Positions 8,613 to 18,649 of a stretch of 64,000 bases of DNA are shown in pieces. The position numbers and the translations under genes were made by a program. The notes under the pieces were generated by a model. It saw only the letters and a program-made list of their open reading frames with translations, was not told the origin of the DNA and made no database searches. The stretch comes from Bacteroidota bacterium (GTDB taxonomy: Bacteria; Bacteroidota; Bacteroidia; Cytophagales; Cyclobacteriaceae): NCBI GenBank assembly GCA_023393375.1, contig JAEWLI010000102.1, positions 27,821 to 91,820 on the forward strand, written 5' to 3'. The number at the start of each line of letters is the position of its first letter. Within the stretch, counting starts at the first letter, position 1.

Positions 8613-9449
8613 TTATTCGAGCACAATTGCGCGATTGCCACTTACAAAAACCCTGTCTTCAAATACCATACGTAATGATTGTGCCAAGACGGTTTTTTCT
8701 ACGTCACGACCTGCTTTTGCCATTTCCTGTATACTTTGGGTATGATTGATTGGAATTACATTCTGAGCAATTATGGGTCCTTCGTCCAATGCATTAGTCA
8801 CAAAATGCGAGGTAGCACCAATGATTTTCACTCCTCTCTCAAATGCCTGTCGATACGGATTAGCTCCTATAAAAGCAGGTAAAAATGAATGGTGAATATT
8901 GATAATGCGGTCAGGATATTGCCTGATAAATTCATCAGAAAGGATCCGCATGTATTTTGCTAAAACCAAAAACTCCGGTTGATATCCCGCAATGGTCTTT
9001 AATAATTCTTCTTCATGTGCTTCACGGGATTTATCCAAATGAGGAATATAATGAAAAGGGATGCCAAAACTTTCTGAAAAGGTTTTTAGTACTTCATGGT
9101 TGCTGATGACAGCCAGTATATGGGCTTTGAGTTCCCCAAAATGATGCCTTACCAACAAATCACCCAAACAATGGTACTCTTTTGATACCAGTACCACAAT
9201 GTTCTTTTTTCTTTTTTTTCCTAACTTGATTTGAGCATTTGCCGGTAGTTTTTCAAAAAGTTCATTTTTCAATAATTCCGGGTTTAGGTTGCCCGCAATA
9301 ACAGTTCTCATAAAGAAACGATTGGTCTCTTTTTCTACAAATTCCAAGTTATTGATAATGTTAAGATTTTGGGCCAACACGGCCTGCGTAATAAGATAAA
9401 TCAAGCCTTTTTTATCATCACAGTTTATTTGCAGAATAAATTCTTCCAT
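8613..9449 (-). CDS. purU: Formyltetrahydrofolate deformylase
   Basis: 278 residues. An N-terminal ACT domain (about 1-75, beginning ILQINCDDKKGLIYLITQAV) is followed by a formyl-transferase-fold catalytic domain. The catalytic triad region is present: Asn/His in RIINIHHSFLPAF and Asp in TNALDEGPII. The enzyme hydrolyses 10-formyl-THF to formate and THF, balancing one-carbon units and supplying formate to PurT. The ACT domain normally senses methionine or glycine. The length and domain order are standard. It is divergent from the barrel gene at 9562. Confidence 0.95.
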   Translation of the reverse strand: MEEFILQINCDDKKGLIYLITQAVLAQNLNIINNLEFVEKETNRFFMRTVIAGNLNPELLKNELFEKLPANAQIKLGKKRKKNIVVLVSKEYHCLGDLLVRHHFGELKAHILAVISNHEVLKTFSESFGIPFHYIPHLDKSREAHEEELLKTIAGYQPEFLVLAKYMRILSDEFIRQYPDRIINIHHSFLPAFIGANPYRQAFERGVKIIGATSHFVTNALDEGPIIAQNVIPINHTQSIQEMAKAGRDVEKTVLAQSLRMVFEDRVFVSGNRAIVLE

Positions 9450-9561
9450 ACTTTAAATAGGTCCTGTTTCTTCGTAAGGTAATATTTTCTGTAAACTTAC
9501 TGCATTTTCAAACAAAACATTTGTTTACTTCACACTTACAATCAACAAAATTTTAAATGCT

Positions 9562-10104
9562 ATGAAAAAATTATTATTAACTTTTGTTTTGATCACAGGT
9601 GTGATATTAATTTCTAACGCACAAGGTGTGGATTTTGGATTAAAAGCGGGCTTGAATATGGCTAAATTAAGCGGAGACGTAGAACAATCTGACCTTAAAG
9701 CTGGGTTACATGCGGGAGTATTTTTAAACCTGAAATTGAACGATAATTTTGCTATTTCCCCGGAAGCTTTGTTTTCCCAACAAGGAGCAAAATCAGATAT
9801 TGGCTCTTTGAACCTGAATTATGTAAATGTACCCGTTTTGGCTAAAATAGGATTTGCCAAAATATTAAACCTGCATTTAGGTCCACAGTTCGGATTTTTA
9901 ATGTCAGCCAAAATAAAGGATTTCGATGTTAAAGAAGATTATAAAAGCCTCGACCTCAGTGCTGTAGCAGGTCTTGGATTAGATCTTCCTATGGGAATAA
10001 CAGGAGGTGCAAGATATAATCTTGGGCTAGGCAGCATTGACGATGGTGACAATAAAACAACCAATCAATATTTCCAGGTATATATCGGTTATAAATTATT
10101 TTAA
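9562..10104 (+). CDS. Outer-membrane beta-barrel (porin family) protein
   Basis: 180 residues with a signal peptide (MKKLLLTFVLITGVILISNAQG) and a DFGLKAGLNMAKLSG start typical of the OMP_b-brl_2/PorT-like family. It has alternating strands, short turns, and a terminal strand ending in aromatic residues (YFQVYIGYKLF). It closely resembles, in layout, the barrel at 47296-47889 and may be a paralogue. Likely a small eight-stranded outer-membrane protein of unknown role. A strong terminator follows directly. Confidence 0.82.
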   Translation: MKKLLLTFVLITGVILISNAQGVDFGLKAGLNMAKLSGDVEQSDLKAGLHAGVFLNLKLNDNFAISPEALFSQQGAKSDIGSLNLNYVNVPVLAKIGFAKILNLHLGPQFGFLMSAKIKDFDVKEDYKSLDLSAVAGLGLDLPMGITGGARYNLGLGSIDDGDNKTTNQYFQVYIGYKLF

Positions 10105-10112
10105 CACTTTAA

Positions 10113-10148
10113 ATCGACCTATGGTATGCTGAACTACTATAGGTCGAT
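10113..10148 (+). terminator. Terminator after the outer-membrane barrel gene
   Basis: A 14-bp stem with one G-T pair (ATCGACCTATGGTA / TACTATAGGTCGAT), an 8-nt loop and a following CTTTT, 8 bp past the stop codon. Confidence 0.8.
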
Positions 10149-10284
10149 CTTTTGCACTCCGTTTGATTTAAAAAAAGACTCCCTCTTCAAGTTTTCTCCA
10201 TGTAGTTTTTACTGGTAATTTGTCGTTATAATCATTAAAATAAAATGTAAATTTATATAGTGTTATTATAACACCACTGAGAAC

Positions 10285-13200
10285 ATGTGGCTTAAAATCA
10301 AATACCATTTTCTGTTTTACTTACTGTTGATTCCATTAGCTATTCAGGCTATCGGTCCTCCATTAATTAGTGATCAAATGATTTTCACGCATTTGACCGC
10401 CGACAATGGTCTTATGGATAACCGTGTACGGGGAATTGCGCAAGACAATTATGGATTCATGTGGTTTGGTTCCCGTACAGGTATTACCCGCTACAATGGC
10501 GTTACTACTACCCAATATGATTCTTATTACTACAATGGTCAGGTGTATGATCTAAGGGATATAAGGGAGATTTTATGTGACAGCTATGGCACCATATGGG
10601 CTGCAGGTAGGGAATCAGTAGGCATAATCAAGTATAATCGTGACCGAGACCGGTTTGAATCATTAACAGATAATAACAATAATAAAGTTACTGATTCATC
10701 ATCGGGGATAGCTTTGGATAACGACGGCTCCTTATGGTTTACCGACTATGAACAAATCGTTCACTATTTTCCTAAAAATGATCGGATCGTTATTCATCAT
10801 GGTGAACCAAATGCGTCAAATTCGCTGCCTGTGGTGACATCAGAAAAAATACTGGTAGATAAGATCGGTAATGTTTGGATTGGCACCCGCAATGAAGGTT
10901 TAGTAAAATTTGATGTAAAGAATAACCAATTTTATATTTATAACGAACAAAATAGTTCGATTGCCGAAAATAGTATTGAACGAATTTATGAAGACCCACA
11001 AGGAAATATATGGATAGGCCATTTTAATAATGGTATTTCAAAATTCAAATGGGAAGATGGTACTTTTACGAAGTATTTCCCCGATCTTAACAATCCCCCG
11101 AGTGGAAGGGTAAGGGGATTCTTAATTGATCATAATGATGATTTTTGGGTAGGCACACAAGCAGGTTTATTTTTATTTGATCGCATTAAAGGCTCATTTT
11201 ATCAGTATGCATCTTATAATCATCCTATTTCGCAACTCCGTAACAATAGCATTCAATCTATGTATATTGATGATCACCAAGGTCTTTGGCTGGGTACGTT
11301 TGCCGGGGGAGTGTCGTATGCTAATCTAAACAAGTCGGGGTTTGCCAAATATGAGTTTCCTCCAGAGTTTGGCCTTGATAAATATACGAATAGTATTGTT
11401 GTAGATGGGGGGAAAAATATATGGCTGGGCACATTAACTGGAGGACTTGTATTTTTAAATCGTACTACCGGTCGAACAAAAAGTTATTTATCACAACCCA
11501 ATAGATATCAATCATTGAAAAATAACAGTATCAGACGGTTATTGCTCGATAAGGATAACCTGTACATTGCATATTTTAGAGGAGGATTAACTATACTGAA
11601 TGTAAAAACACAATCATTTAAACACTTTCAGATTGATTTAGATAAAATTGACAACTCAGAATATGATATCACCGAGTTGTTGCAAGATCCTGGTGATGAG
11701 CATATTCTTTGGGTGGGCACCAGCCAAGGTCTATTCAGGTTTCACAAAAAAACGGAAAAATTTTTCAGATTTAATACCGGTCAGAACAGTAGTGTAAACT
11801 CTCTGGTCAAAGTAACCGATCAAAAATTGGCGGTACACATGGATAGCCTTTTTATCATAGATTTGAAAAATAACAGTTTTGATACCCATGATATTCATCA
11901 ATATGTATCTTCTCAAATTGATCAAAAACCATCCACTATTAAGTTTATACATGTAGATCAAGAACGGTATCTGTGGTGTTATTTATCTCATGGGGATATT
12001 GTAAGGGTAGACCTTGCCAGCCAGGAAATTATAAAACACACCATAAAAGGTCGTATCAAGGGGGATTTGTTGGGGATTTTAGGAGATGATCACGGTAATC
12101 TATGGATAAGTTCCAATTATGGCATCTATGAACTAGAAAATATTGTTAATCAACCGGAACAGCTAAAAATAATCCCTTATGCATTATCAGAAAATGTAAA
12201 GGGTATGGATTATATTCCGGGGGCCTACGCACGCGATAATGATGGTGAAATGTATTTTGGAGGTATTACTGGGTTTACCTCATTTTATCCTTCCCAAATA
12301 AAAATAAATCCATTTCCACCTAAAGTAGCTATATCAAAATTCCTGGTAGAAAATCATCCTGTAAATGTGGGTGATACGATACATGGAAATCATATTTTCT
12401 ATAAAAATATATTTGATACAGATTCAATTCAAATAAATCATAAAATTAGGGTATTTACCCTCACATTTAATGCATTACATTATGAGTCACCGCAAAATAA
12501 TCAGTTGGCCTATAAAATGGAAGGTTTTGACAATGAGTGGCATATTGTAAATGGAGCTTCATGGTATGCAACCTATAGCAATATGCCTGCAGGCCCTTAT
12601 ACATTTAGGGTAATGGCCGCTAATAAAGATGGCGTCTGGGGTGAAGACCATGCGACTATCTTTATCAGAATCATTCCACCGTTTTGGCAAACCTGGAAAT
12701 TTTATGTCATTCTGGTTTTATTTGGACTGTTTTTGGTGATTGGCTTTACGAGTTTACGGACTGAGCGTTTGAGAAAAGATAAAGCTATACTCGAAAAGGA
12801 AGTTTCTCTTGCTAAAAAGGAACTAGAACAACAATTGGTAGAAATAGAAAAACAAAAAGAAAATCTGGAATTGGCCAATTCGGAGATTAAAGCATTATAC
12901 TCGGAAATTAAGGAAAGCATAAAAGCTGGTTTGGCAATTCAAAAATCATTTTTCCCTACACCAGATTATCTCAGCAAGTTTCTGTCAGAATATTTTATTT
13001 TTGACAAGCCAAAAGACGTGATCAGCGGTGATTTTTATTGGTTTACTTCCATGAAAGGATTTAATATTATTGCTGTAGCTGATTGTACAGGCCATGGCGT
13101 GAGTGGTGCATTTATGTCAATCATTGGGAACCATTTGTTAAATCAGGCAGTTCGAAAAGTTCGTCAGATTTCAGCTGCAGCAATTTTGGATTTTCTACAC

Positions 13201-13656
13201 ACCAGTCTCATTCAGGAATTTAAAACATATGATCAGGATTTGGATCTCAGGAATGGTATGGATATATCAATTTGTGTTTTGGATCAGAAGAAAAGTCATA
13301 TGCAATTTGCCGGGGCCATTAATCCGATGTACCATATTCGTAACAAGAATCTTGTACAATATAAAGCTGATCGGTATTCCATAGGCTCTGTGTTTAAAAA
13401 CCAAGGTTCCTTTCACAATCATGAAATAGATCTATTACCAGGTGATATGGTTTTTTTGTTTACTGACGGATATGCCGATCAGCTTGGAGGGCCAGACAAT
13501 AATAAATATATGTATCCCAACTTCAGAAAGCTGTTGCTGAAAATATCTGATAAACCAGTGTGGATTCAGCATAAGGAATTATCCAAAAATTTGGAAAATT
13601 GGCAACGTGGGAATGAACAAATCGATGATATTCTGATACTTGGATTCAGAATATAG
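10285..13656 (+). CDS. Ligand-sensing beta-propeller / Y_Y_Y / SpoIIE-type serine phosphatase
   Basis: 1123 residues. A signal segment (about 1-22) leads into many two-component-regulator propeller repeats (about 35-670; each with an N-x-WIGT or LWxG-like core, e.g. GNVWIGTRNEGLVKF). A Y_Y_Y domain follows (about 720-800), then one transmembrane helix (about 805-825, FYVILVLFGLFLVIGF), a coiled coil (about 830-890), and a PP2C/SpoIIE phosphatase domain (about 900-1123). Acidic metal ligands are seen in DVISGDFYWF, ADCTGHGVSGAF, FTDGYADQ and the terminal DDILIL. The usual hybrid histidine kinase is replaced by a phosphatase, so periplasmic sensing likely acts through an anti-sigma/antagonist partner-switch (inference). 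No such partner gene is adjacent. Confidence 0.92.
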   Translation: MWLKIKYHFLFYLLLIPLAIQAIGPPLISDQMIFTHLTADNGLMDNRVRGIAQDNYGFMWFGSRTGITRYNGVTTTQYDSYYYNGQVYDLRDIREILCDSYGTIWAAGRESVGIIKYNRDRDRFESLTDNNNNKVTDSSSGIALDNDGSLWFTDYEQIVHYFPKNDRIVIHHGEPNASNSLPVVTSEKILVDKIGNVWIGTRNEGLVKFDVKNNQFYIYNEQNSSIAENSIERIYEDPQGNIWIGHFNNGISKFKWEDGTFTKYFPDLNNPPSGRVRGFLIDHNDDFWVGTQAGLFLFDRIKGSFYQYASYNHPISQLRNNSIQSMYIDDHQGLWLGTFAGGVSYANLNKSGFAKYEFPPEFGLDKYTNSIVVDGGKNIWLGTLTGGLVFLNRTTGRTKSYLSQPNRYQSLKNNSIRRLLLDKDNLYIAYFRGGLTILNVKTQSFKHFQIDLDKIDNSEYDITELLQDPGDEHILWVGTSQGLFRFHKKTEKFFRFNTGQNSSVNSLVKVTDQKLAVHMDSLFIIDLKNNSFDTHDIHQYVSSQIDQKPSTIKFIHVDQERYLWCYLSHGDIVRVDLASQEIIKHTIKGRIKGDLLGILGDDHGNLWISSNYGIYELENIVNQPEQLKIIPYALSENVKGMDYIPGAYARDNDGEMYFGGITGFTSFYPSQIKINPFPPKVAISKFLVENHPVNVGDTIHGNHIFYKNIFDTDSIQINHKIRVFTLTFNALHYESPQNNQLAYKMEGFDNEWHIVNGASWYATYSNMPAGPYTFRVMAANKDGVWGEDHATIFIRIIPPFWQTWKFYVILVLFGLFLVIGFTSLRTERLRKDKAILEKEVSLAKKELEQQLVEIEKQKENLELANSEIKALYSEIKESIKAGLAIQKSFFPTPDYLSKFLSEYFIFDKPKDVISGDFYWFTSMKGFNIIAVADCTGHGVSGAFMSIIGNHLLNQAVRKVRQISAAAILDFLHTSLIQEFKTYDQDLDLRNGMDISICVLDQKKSHMQFAGAINPMYHIRNKNLVQYKADRYSIGSVFKNQGSFHNHEIDLLPGDMVFLFTDGYADQLGGPDNNKYMYPNFRKLLLKISDKPVWIQHKELSKNLENWQRGNEQIDDILILGFRI

Positions 13657-13664
13657 TAAATTAT

Positions 13665-13892
13665 CTATTCTTTAGTACCCTTTTCTTTTGAGTCAGAATC
13701 ATCTTCCTCGCGGTCTCTTAACTTTTTATCATCCACATGTTTGTTCAAAAACTCGTTGATTTTATCAATTTCATAAGTGCTGCTGATTTCACCAAATGAA
13801 TTGATTCTGATGTCAAAACCTTCCAATTCCTGATTTACTTTAGGGGATTCTTTTTTTTTATTGTCTTTTTTTATTGGTTTATGTTTAGCCAT
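13665..13892 (-). CDS. Small charged conserved protein downstream of gltX
   Basis: A 75-residue Lys/Glu/Asp-rich protein from the ATG at 13892 (MAKHKPIKKDNKKK); an upstream ATG at 13913 would overlap gltX by 20 bp. The preferred start follows the gltX stop by one base, which suggests translational coupling. It has a basic N-terminal tail, a middle that looks folded (FDIRINSFGEISSTYEIDKINEFLNKHV), and a highly charged C-terminus. I recall no function for it. Its stop lies 8 bp from the stop of the convergent sensor gene. Confidence 0.72.
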   Translation of the reverse strand: MAKHKPIKKDNKKKESPKVNQELEGFDIRINSFGEISSTYEIDKINEFLNKHVDDKKLRDREEDDSDSKEKGTKE

Positions 13893-13893
13893 T

Positions 13894-15435
13894 TCATTTC
13901 CGGATTTGTCCATTAAGGTTTTTTAACGCAATTTCGATTCGTTCAGTTGTTTCCCTGCTACCTAATATTTCAATGATATCCATCAAATCAGGGCCTGCAC
14001 CTGATCCAGTCAAAGTAAGCCGGAGTGCTTGCATGGCTACACCCATTTTTACCCCAGTTTTATCCAACATCTGCAATAAAAGTTCTTTTGCCCGGGTGGC
14101 AGTTATTTCTCCGTGATCAGCAAGCTCATTTATAAAACCTGTCAAAACTGTTACCGCTTCACTGGTCCACCTTTTTTCTACAATTTTCTCATCATAATGT
14201 TCAGGCCGAACGAAAAAGAATTTACTTTCCCGCCAGATCTCATTTAAAAATGAGATCCTGCCCTTCATTACATTGCATATCTTTTCAGCTTTTGATAAAG
14301 AAATATTTATGTCATTTTGTTTGAGTATGACCAACAATTCTTCAGCCAATTCCTGATCAGGTTTTTGTTTGAGATATTCCTGATTAAACCATTTCGCTTT
14401 GTTAATGTCAAATTTTGCTCCGGCTTTATTGATCCTTTCTATGGAAAATTCTTTGATCAATTGCTCCATAGAAAAAATCTCCTGTTCGCTACCGGGATTC
14501 CATCCAAGTAAAGCTAAGAAATTGACAGTAGCTTCTGGTAAATAACCTTCTTCCCTGAAGCCTTGTAGCCATTGCTGAGATTCTTCATCAATCCATCGCA
14601 TGGGAAAAATAGGAAAGCCGTGTTTTACCGAATCTCTTTTGCTCAATTTCCCATTTCCATCAGGTTTCAGCAAGAGAGGCAAATGAGCAAACTGAGGCAT
14701 TTCTTCTTCCCAGCCAAGATAACGGTACAATAAAACATGCAGTGGGGCAGAAGGTAGCCACTCTTCACCTCTGATCACATGAGTGATTTTCATCAGATAA
14801 TCATCCACTACATTAGCAAGATGGTAAGTTGGCATGCCATCTGATTTTACGAGTATCTTATCGTCAAGAGTAGAAGATAAAGCCATCACCCAACCTCTGA
14901 TCATATCGTTTAACCTGACTTCTTCTTTTTTAGGAACCTTCAAACGGACGACATATGGAACTCCTTCATCCATTAGTTTTTTTACTTCTTCCTGAGGAAG
15001 TGATAATGAATTTTTCATGGCCATTCTGGTAATGGCATTGTACTGAGGATTAACTACCCTGGCTTCCTTCAGGCGTACACGCATGGCCTCTAGTTCCTCA
15101 GGTGTGTCAAAAGCATAATAAGCATGATTATGGTCAATCAGGTATTGCGCATATTCGCTATAGATGTGCTTTCTTTCTGATTGACGATAGGGTGCATATG
15201 GCCCGGAAATATCAGGACTTTCATCAAATTTGATCTGAAGCCATTCTAAAGATTGCTTAATATAATCTTCTGCTCCAGCGACAAACCTATTTTGGTCGGT
15301 ATCTTCAATCCTTAGGATCATTTTACCACCATGCTTTTTAGCGAAAAGATAATTATACAAAGCGGTTCTGACACCTCCAATATGGAGTGCACCTGTTGGG
15401 CTCGGTGCAAATCTTACTCTTATTTCTTTAGACAT
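13894..15435 (-). CDS. gltX: Glutamyl-tRNA synthetase
   Basis: 513 residues, a normal class I synthetase charging tRNA-Glu. The HIGH motif appears as HIGG in PSPTGALHIGGVRTAL (residues about 11-25) and the KMSKS motif as KLSKRDS (about 255). The central FDTPEELEAMR and the GlxRS Rossmann/connecting elements are present, and the C-terminal anticodon-binding domain fills about 340-513. Cytosolic and essential. The upstream gap to the agmatine deiminase is about 100 bp. Confidence 0.97.
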   Translation of the reverse strand: MSKEIRVRFAPSPTGALHIGGVRTALYNYLFAKKHGGKMILRIEDTDQNRFVAGAEDYIKQSLEWLQIKFDESPDISGPYAPYRQSERKHIYSEYAQYLIDHNHAYYAFDTPEELEAMRVRLKEARVVNPQYNAITRMAMKNSLSLPQEEVKKLMDEGVPYVVRLKVPKKEEVRLNDMIRGWVMALSSTLDDKILVKSDGMPTYHLANVVDDYLMKITHVIRGEEWLPSAPLHVLLYRYLGWEEEMPQFAHLPLLLKPDGNGKLSKRDSVKHGFPIFPMRWIDEESQQWLQGFREEGYLPEATVNFLALLGWNPGSEQEIFSMEQLIKEFSIERINKAGAKFDINKAKWFNQEYLKQKPDQELAEELLVILKQNDINISLSKAEKICNVMKGRISFLNEIWRESKFFFVRPEHYDEKIVEKRWTSEAVTVLTGFINELADHGEITATRAKELLLQMLDKTGVKMGVAMQALRLTLTGSGAGPDLMDIIEILGSRETTERIEIALKNLNGQIRK

Positions 15436-15538
15436 CTTTCATTTTTTAGGACTGCAAAATTAAAGTAAAAAAGTATTGAGGTCTTAGGTTTAGCCAATTA
15501 TTGAAAAAATGGATGCATCAGCACCTCTAAATTATTAT

Positions 15539-16609
15539 TTAGTAAGGTTCCTGCTGTGACAAACAATGAAAACTACCCAGTCCCCAAATGATCTCACGGG
15601 AATCTATACCTACAATTTTTCTATCATTAAAGAATAGGCCAATAGTATTAAGGGCGGTTTGATCATACTCACAGTTGAAGGTGGGAATGATCACACTGTT
15701 GTTGGATATATAGAAATTGGCATAAGAAGCAGGCAGCCGTATACCTTCAGAATAAACAGGCTGAGGCATTGGAATCTCAACTACATTCAATTGTTTGCCA
15801 TTCAAAAGCCTGGTACGGTTGAGTTGCCGAATGTTTTCTTTTAAAATATAATAGTTGTCATCTGCTTTATCATTTTCATAAATGGTAATTACAGTATCCT
15901 CATTAACAAATCGGGTGAGGTCATCAATATGACCGTCAGTATCGTCGCCAGCAATGCCATCACGTAACCAGATGATTTCATCCACTCCGTAATACTCAAC
16001 CAGATACACCTCGATTTCTTTCTTTGATAAATGCGGATTTCTATTTCTGTTTAATAAGCAGGATTCTGTGGTGATAACAGCCCCTTTCCCATTAAACTCC
16101 ACCGATCCTCCTTCCATAACTATTCCCGGTGAATAAACAGGTATTTCCAAAGCTTTCCCAATTTTTATGGGAATTTCATTATCCAAATGGAAAGGAGGGT
16201 ATTTTCCACCCCAGGCATTGTACTCCCAATTTACGATTATTTTTCTGTGTTCTGCTTGTTCGTTGATGAGAAAAGCAGGACCATGGTCACGACACCATGA
16301 ATCATTGGTAGGATGTATAAAGAACTGTATATTATCCATTGAAATTTCGTACTCATCTAACCATCGTTTTATCTGGTCCATCATCTTTTGATCGGCAACA
16401 TTGATCCTCACCAATTCACCATTTGCAATTTCTTTGATAAATTGCAGATAACCTGGCAATACCAGGTTGAGCCTTTCTTGAGGCCAGGTTTCTTCATTAT
16501 GTGGCCATGACAACCATGTGGCTACATGTTTTTCCCATTCTGCAGGAAAACGAAATCCTAATTTTTTAGGAGTCATCATTGGTGCTTTCACTTGATCCAG
16601 TTTTTTCAC
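15539..16609 (-). CDS. Agmatine deiminase family protein
   Basis: 356 residues of the AguA / Porphyromonas-type peptidyl-arginine deiminase fold. Catalytic elements are present: WCRDHGP (about 108-114), MEGGS, GDDTDGHIDD (the Asp/His pair) and the nucleophile Cys349 in GLGSFHCLSQQEP near the C-terminus. Agmatine deiminase makes N-carbamoylputrescine from agmatine in putrescine synthesis. There is no signal peptide and no extra C-terminal domain, which favours the cytosolic agmatine enzyme over the secreted peptidyl-arginine form. No N-carbamoylputrescine amidase (aguB) lies in the window. Confidence 0.9.
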   Translation of the reverse strand: MKKLDQVKAPMMTPKKLGFRFPAEWEKHVATWLSWPHNEETWPQERLNLVLPGYLQFIKEIANGELVRINVADQKMMDQIKRWLDEYEISMDNIQFFIHPTNDSWCRDHGPAFLINEQAEHRKIIVNWEYNAWGGKYPPFHLDNEIPIKIGKALEIPVYSPGIVMEGGSVEFNGKGAVITTESCLLNRNRNPHLSKKEIEVYLVEYYGVDEIIWLRDGIAGDDTDGHIDDLTRFVNEDTVITIYENDKADDNYYILKENIRQLNRTRLLNGKQLNVVEIPMPQPVYSEGIRLPASYANFYISNNSVIIPTFNCEYDQTALNTIGLFFNDRKIVGIDSREIIWGLGSFHCLSQQEPY

Positions 16610-16700
16610 AAAGTTACAGTTATTAAGGAATGTTCACAGAGGAGGGCCTGTAAGATTTGCTTGATGAATAAATAGATTAAGAAGAAGGTAAAAATAAAAA

Positions 16701-17162
16701 TTATTGTCTTGTAAGGGTAATGGTAATATCTTCCATTAAGGTTAGTTTTACAAGATTATCTTCTGCCGTAACGATTTGGTATGGTAATCCGAAATTATCA
16801 TCTTCAGCTCTCATATTAATTGTGCGGCCAGAAATTTCATATTGCATTTCATTGTACACAGTATCTGACAAAAATACACAACCTTCGTGACCAAAGGCTT
16901 CTATCTGAACTTTGCCATTTTCCTTAAATTTGATTTTACCTTTCATGGACAAATTAGCATGTTCCACTTGAATTGGTGATGTTTCCATCCATTCCGCTTC
17001 CCATGTACCAATGATAAAACCCTTATCGTTTTGAGGAAGGGATTTGATATGACCTTCTTCAGAACTTTTGATTTTCACATTTTCACATGAACTCAAAACA
17101 ATAAAGGAAAAAAAACCAATTATGAATGTTTTAGATGTAACCCTGACAAAATCTTTGCTCAT
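16701..17162 (-). CDS. Hypothetical lipoprotein, lipocalin-like
   Basis: 153 residues with a lipoprotein-type signal; the lipobox is FFSFIVLSSC (Cys26). The mature part holds FIIGTWEAEWMET followed by short beta strands, a layout common in lipocalin-like and extracellular META-like proteins of Bacteroidota, which often start with a G-x-W motif. This is only a resemblance. No catalytic residues are apparent. Single gene, same strand as the agmatine deiminase but separated by 91 bp. Confidence 0.7.
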   Translation of the reverse strand: MSKDFVRVTSKTFIIGFFSFIVLSSCENVKIKSSEEGHIKSLPQNDKGFIIGTWEAEWMETSPIQVEHANLSMKGKIKFKENGKVQIEAFGHEGCVFLSDTVYNEMQYEISGRTINMRAEDDNFGLPYQIVTAEDNLVKLTLMEDITITLTRQ

Positions 17163-17344
17163 TTGCTTTTAACAATTATTAACATATTAACGTACGCTGA
17201 AACCATTCATTGTTAGCATATGCACAGAAATTTTGATTTTTAGAAAGCAATAGTGCCTTTCTCTTTATAGCTGGATGGTAAATTTAAAAATGATTTTTTA
17301 TAAAGCCAATTAATTTTCATTTATAATACTATAAAATAGTTTAT

Positions 17345-18649
17345 TCAGACCCGTTCTATTTCTGCTCCGAGTGCATTTAATCTGATATCGATATCCTGGT
17401 ATCCACGATCAATTTGGTCTATGTTGGAAATTTCACTTATACCTTCAGCTGACATAGCAGCAATTAGTAATGCTACTCCAGCACGGATGTCAGGTGAACT
17501 CATTTTTATTCCTTTGAGTGGGAATTTTTTATCGAGGCCTATTACTGTGGCACGGTGTGGATCACAAAGGATGATCTGAGCACCCATATCGATTAATTTG
17601 TCCACAAAAAATAACCTGCTTTCAAACATCTTCTGATGGATCAGTACCGTGCCTTTAGCTTGTGTAGCTACTACTAATATTATGCTTAATAAATCAGGGG
17701 TAAATCCAGGCCATATAGCATCAGAAACAGCAAGAATAGACCCATCTAAAAATGTGTCAATCTCATATGATTGCTGACTGGGTATATAAATGTCATCATT
17801 TCTGATTTCCATTTTTATTCCCAATCGTCGAAAGACGTCCGGGATCATACCTAACTGATCGACCCTTACATTTTTTATGGTGATTTCCGATTGGGTCATT
17901 GCAGCCATACCAATAAAACTACCGACTTCAATCATGTCAGGAAGCAAGGTATGATCGGTTCCTGAGAGATTTTCTACTCCTTCAATCGAAAGCAGGTTTG
18001 AACCAATACCGGAAATTTTCGCTCCCATTTGGTTTAACATCCTGCACAGCTGCTGAATATAGGGTTCACATGCTGCATTATAGATGGTAGTTACTCCTTT
18101 GGCTTTTACAGCTGCCATAATGATATTGGCTGTTCCTGTTACCGAGGCTTCATCTAAAAGCATATATGCCCCAGTCAGAGTAGTGGCATCTATGTGAAAA
18201 AGATTGGTTTTATCTTCATAAAAAAACCGGGCCCCTAATTTTTGAAAACCCATAAAGTGTGTATCCAACCTTCTGCGACCGATTTTATCCCCACCAGGAC
18301 GAAAGATTTTTGCTTTTCCAAATCTGGCCAATAACGGGCCAATTATCATAATTGACCCCCTTAATGTACCTGCCTTTTGTCGAAATTCTTCTGATTCCAG
18401 ATAATCAATGTGCACATCCACTGCAGAAAACCGGTAAACCCCCTCTTCGAGTTGATCTACTTCAACACCCATGGCCTTCATTAGATCGATCAAGGCATTT
18501 ACATCACGGATATTGGGAATATTGCGGATCACTACCTGCTCATCTGTAAGCAAAGCAGCACAAATCACCTGCAGTGCTTCATTTTTTGCACCTTGTGGAA
18601 TCAGATCGCCCCGCAGGCGTTTACCTCCGACAATCCTGAATGAACCCAT
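17345..18649 (-). CDS. murA: UDP-N-acetylglucosamine 1-carboxyvinyltransferase
   Basis: 434 residues, the first committed step of peptidoglycan synthesis: transfer of enolpyruvate from PEP to UDP-GlcNAc. The EPSP-synthase fold is clear, with GAKNEAL (Lys22-Asn23), TLRGSIMIIGPLL and the catalytic loop FRPGGDKIGRRRLDTHF. In that loop Asp121 sits where E. coli MurA has Cys115, the residue alkylated by fosfomycin. An Asp there is known to be active and fosfomycin-insensitive (Mycobacterium, Chlamydia). It starts directly after the DUF4290 gene (adjacent, no gap), so the two are co-transcribed. Confidence 0.96.
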   Translation of the reverse strand: MGSFRIVGGKRLRGDLIPQGAKNEALQVICAALLTDEQVVIRNIPNIRDVNALIDLMKAMGVEVDQLEEGVYRFSAVDVHIDYLESEEFRQKAGTLRGSIMIIGPLLARFGKAKIFRPGGDKIGRRRLDTHFMGFQKLGARFFYEDKTNLFHIDATTLTGAYMLLDEASVTGTANIIMAAVKAKGVTTIYNAACEPYIQQLCRMLNQMGAKISGIGSNLLSIEGVENLSGTDHTLLPDMIEVGSFIGMAAMTQSEITIKNVRVDQLGMIPDVFRRLGIKMEIRNDDIYIPSQQSYEIDTFLDGSILAVSDAIWPGFTPDLLSIILVVATQAKGTVLIHQKMFESRLFFVDKLIDMGAQIILCDPHRATVIGLDKKFPLKGIKMSSPDIRAGVALLIAAMSAEGISEISNIDQIDRGYQDIDIRLNALGAEIERV

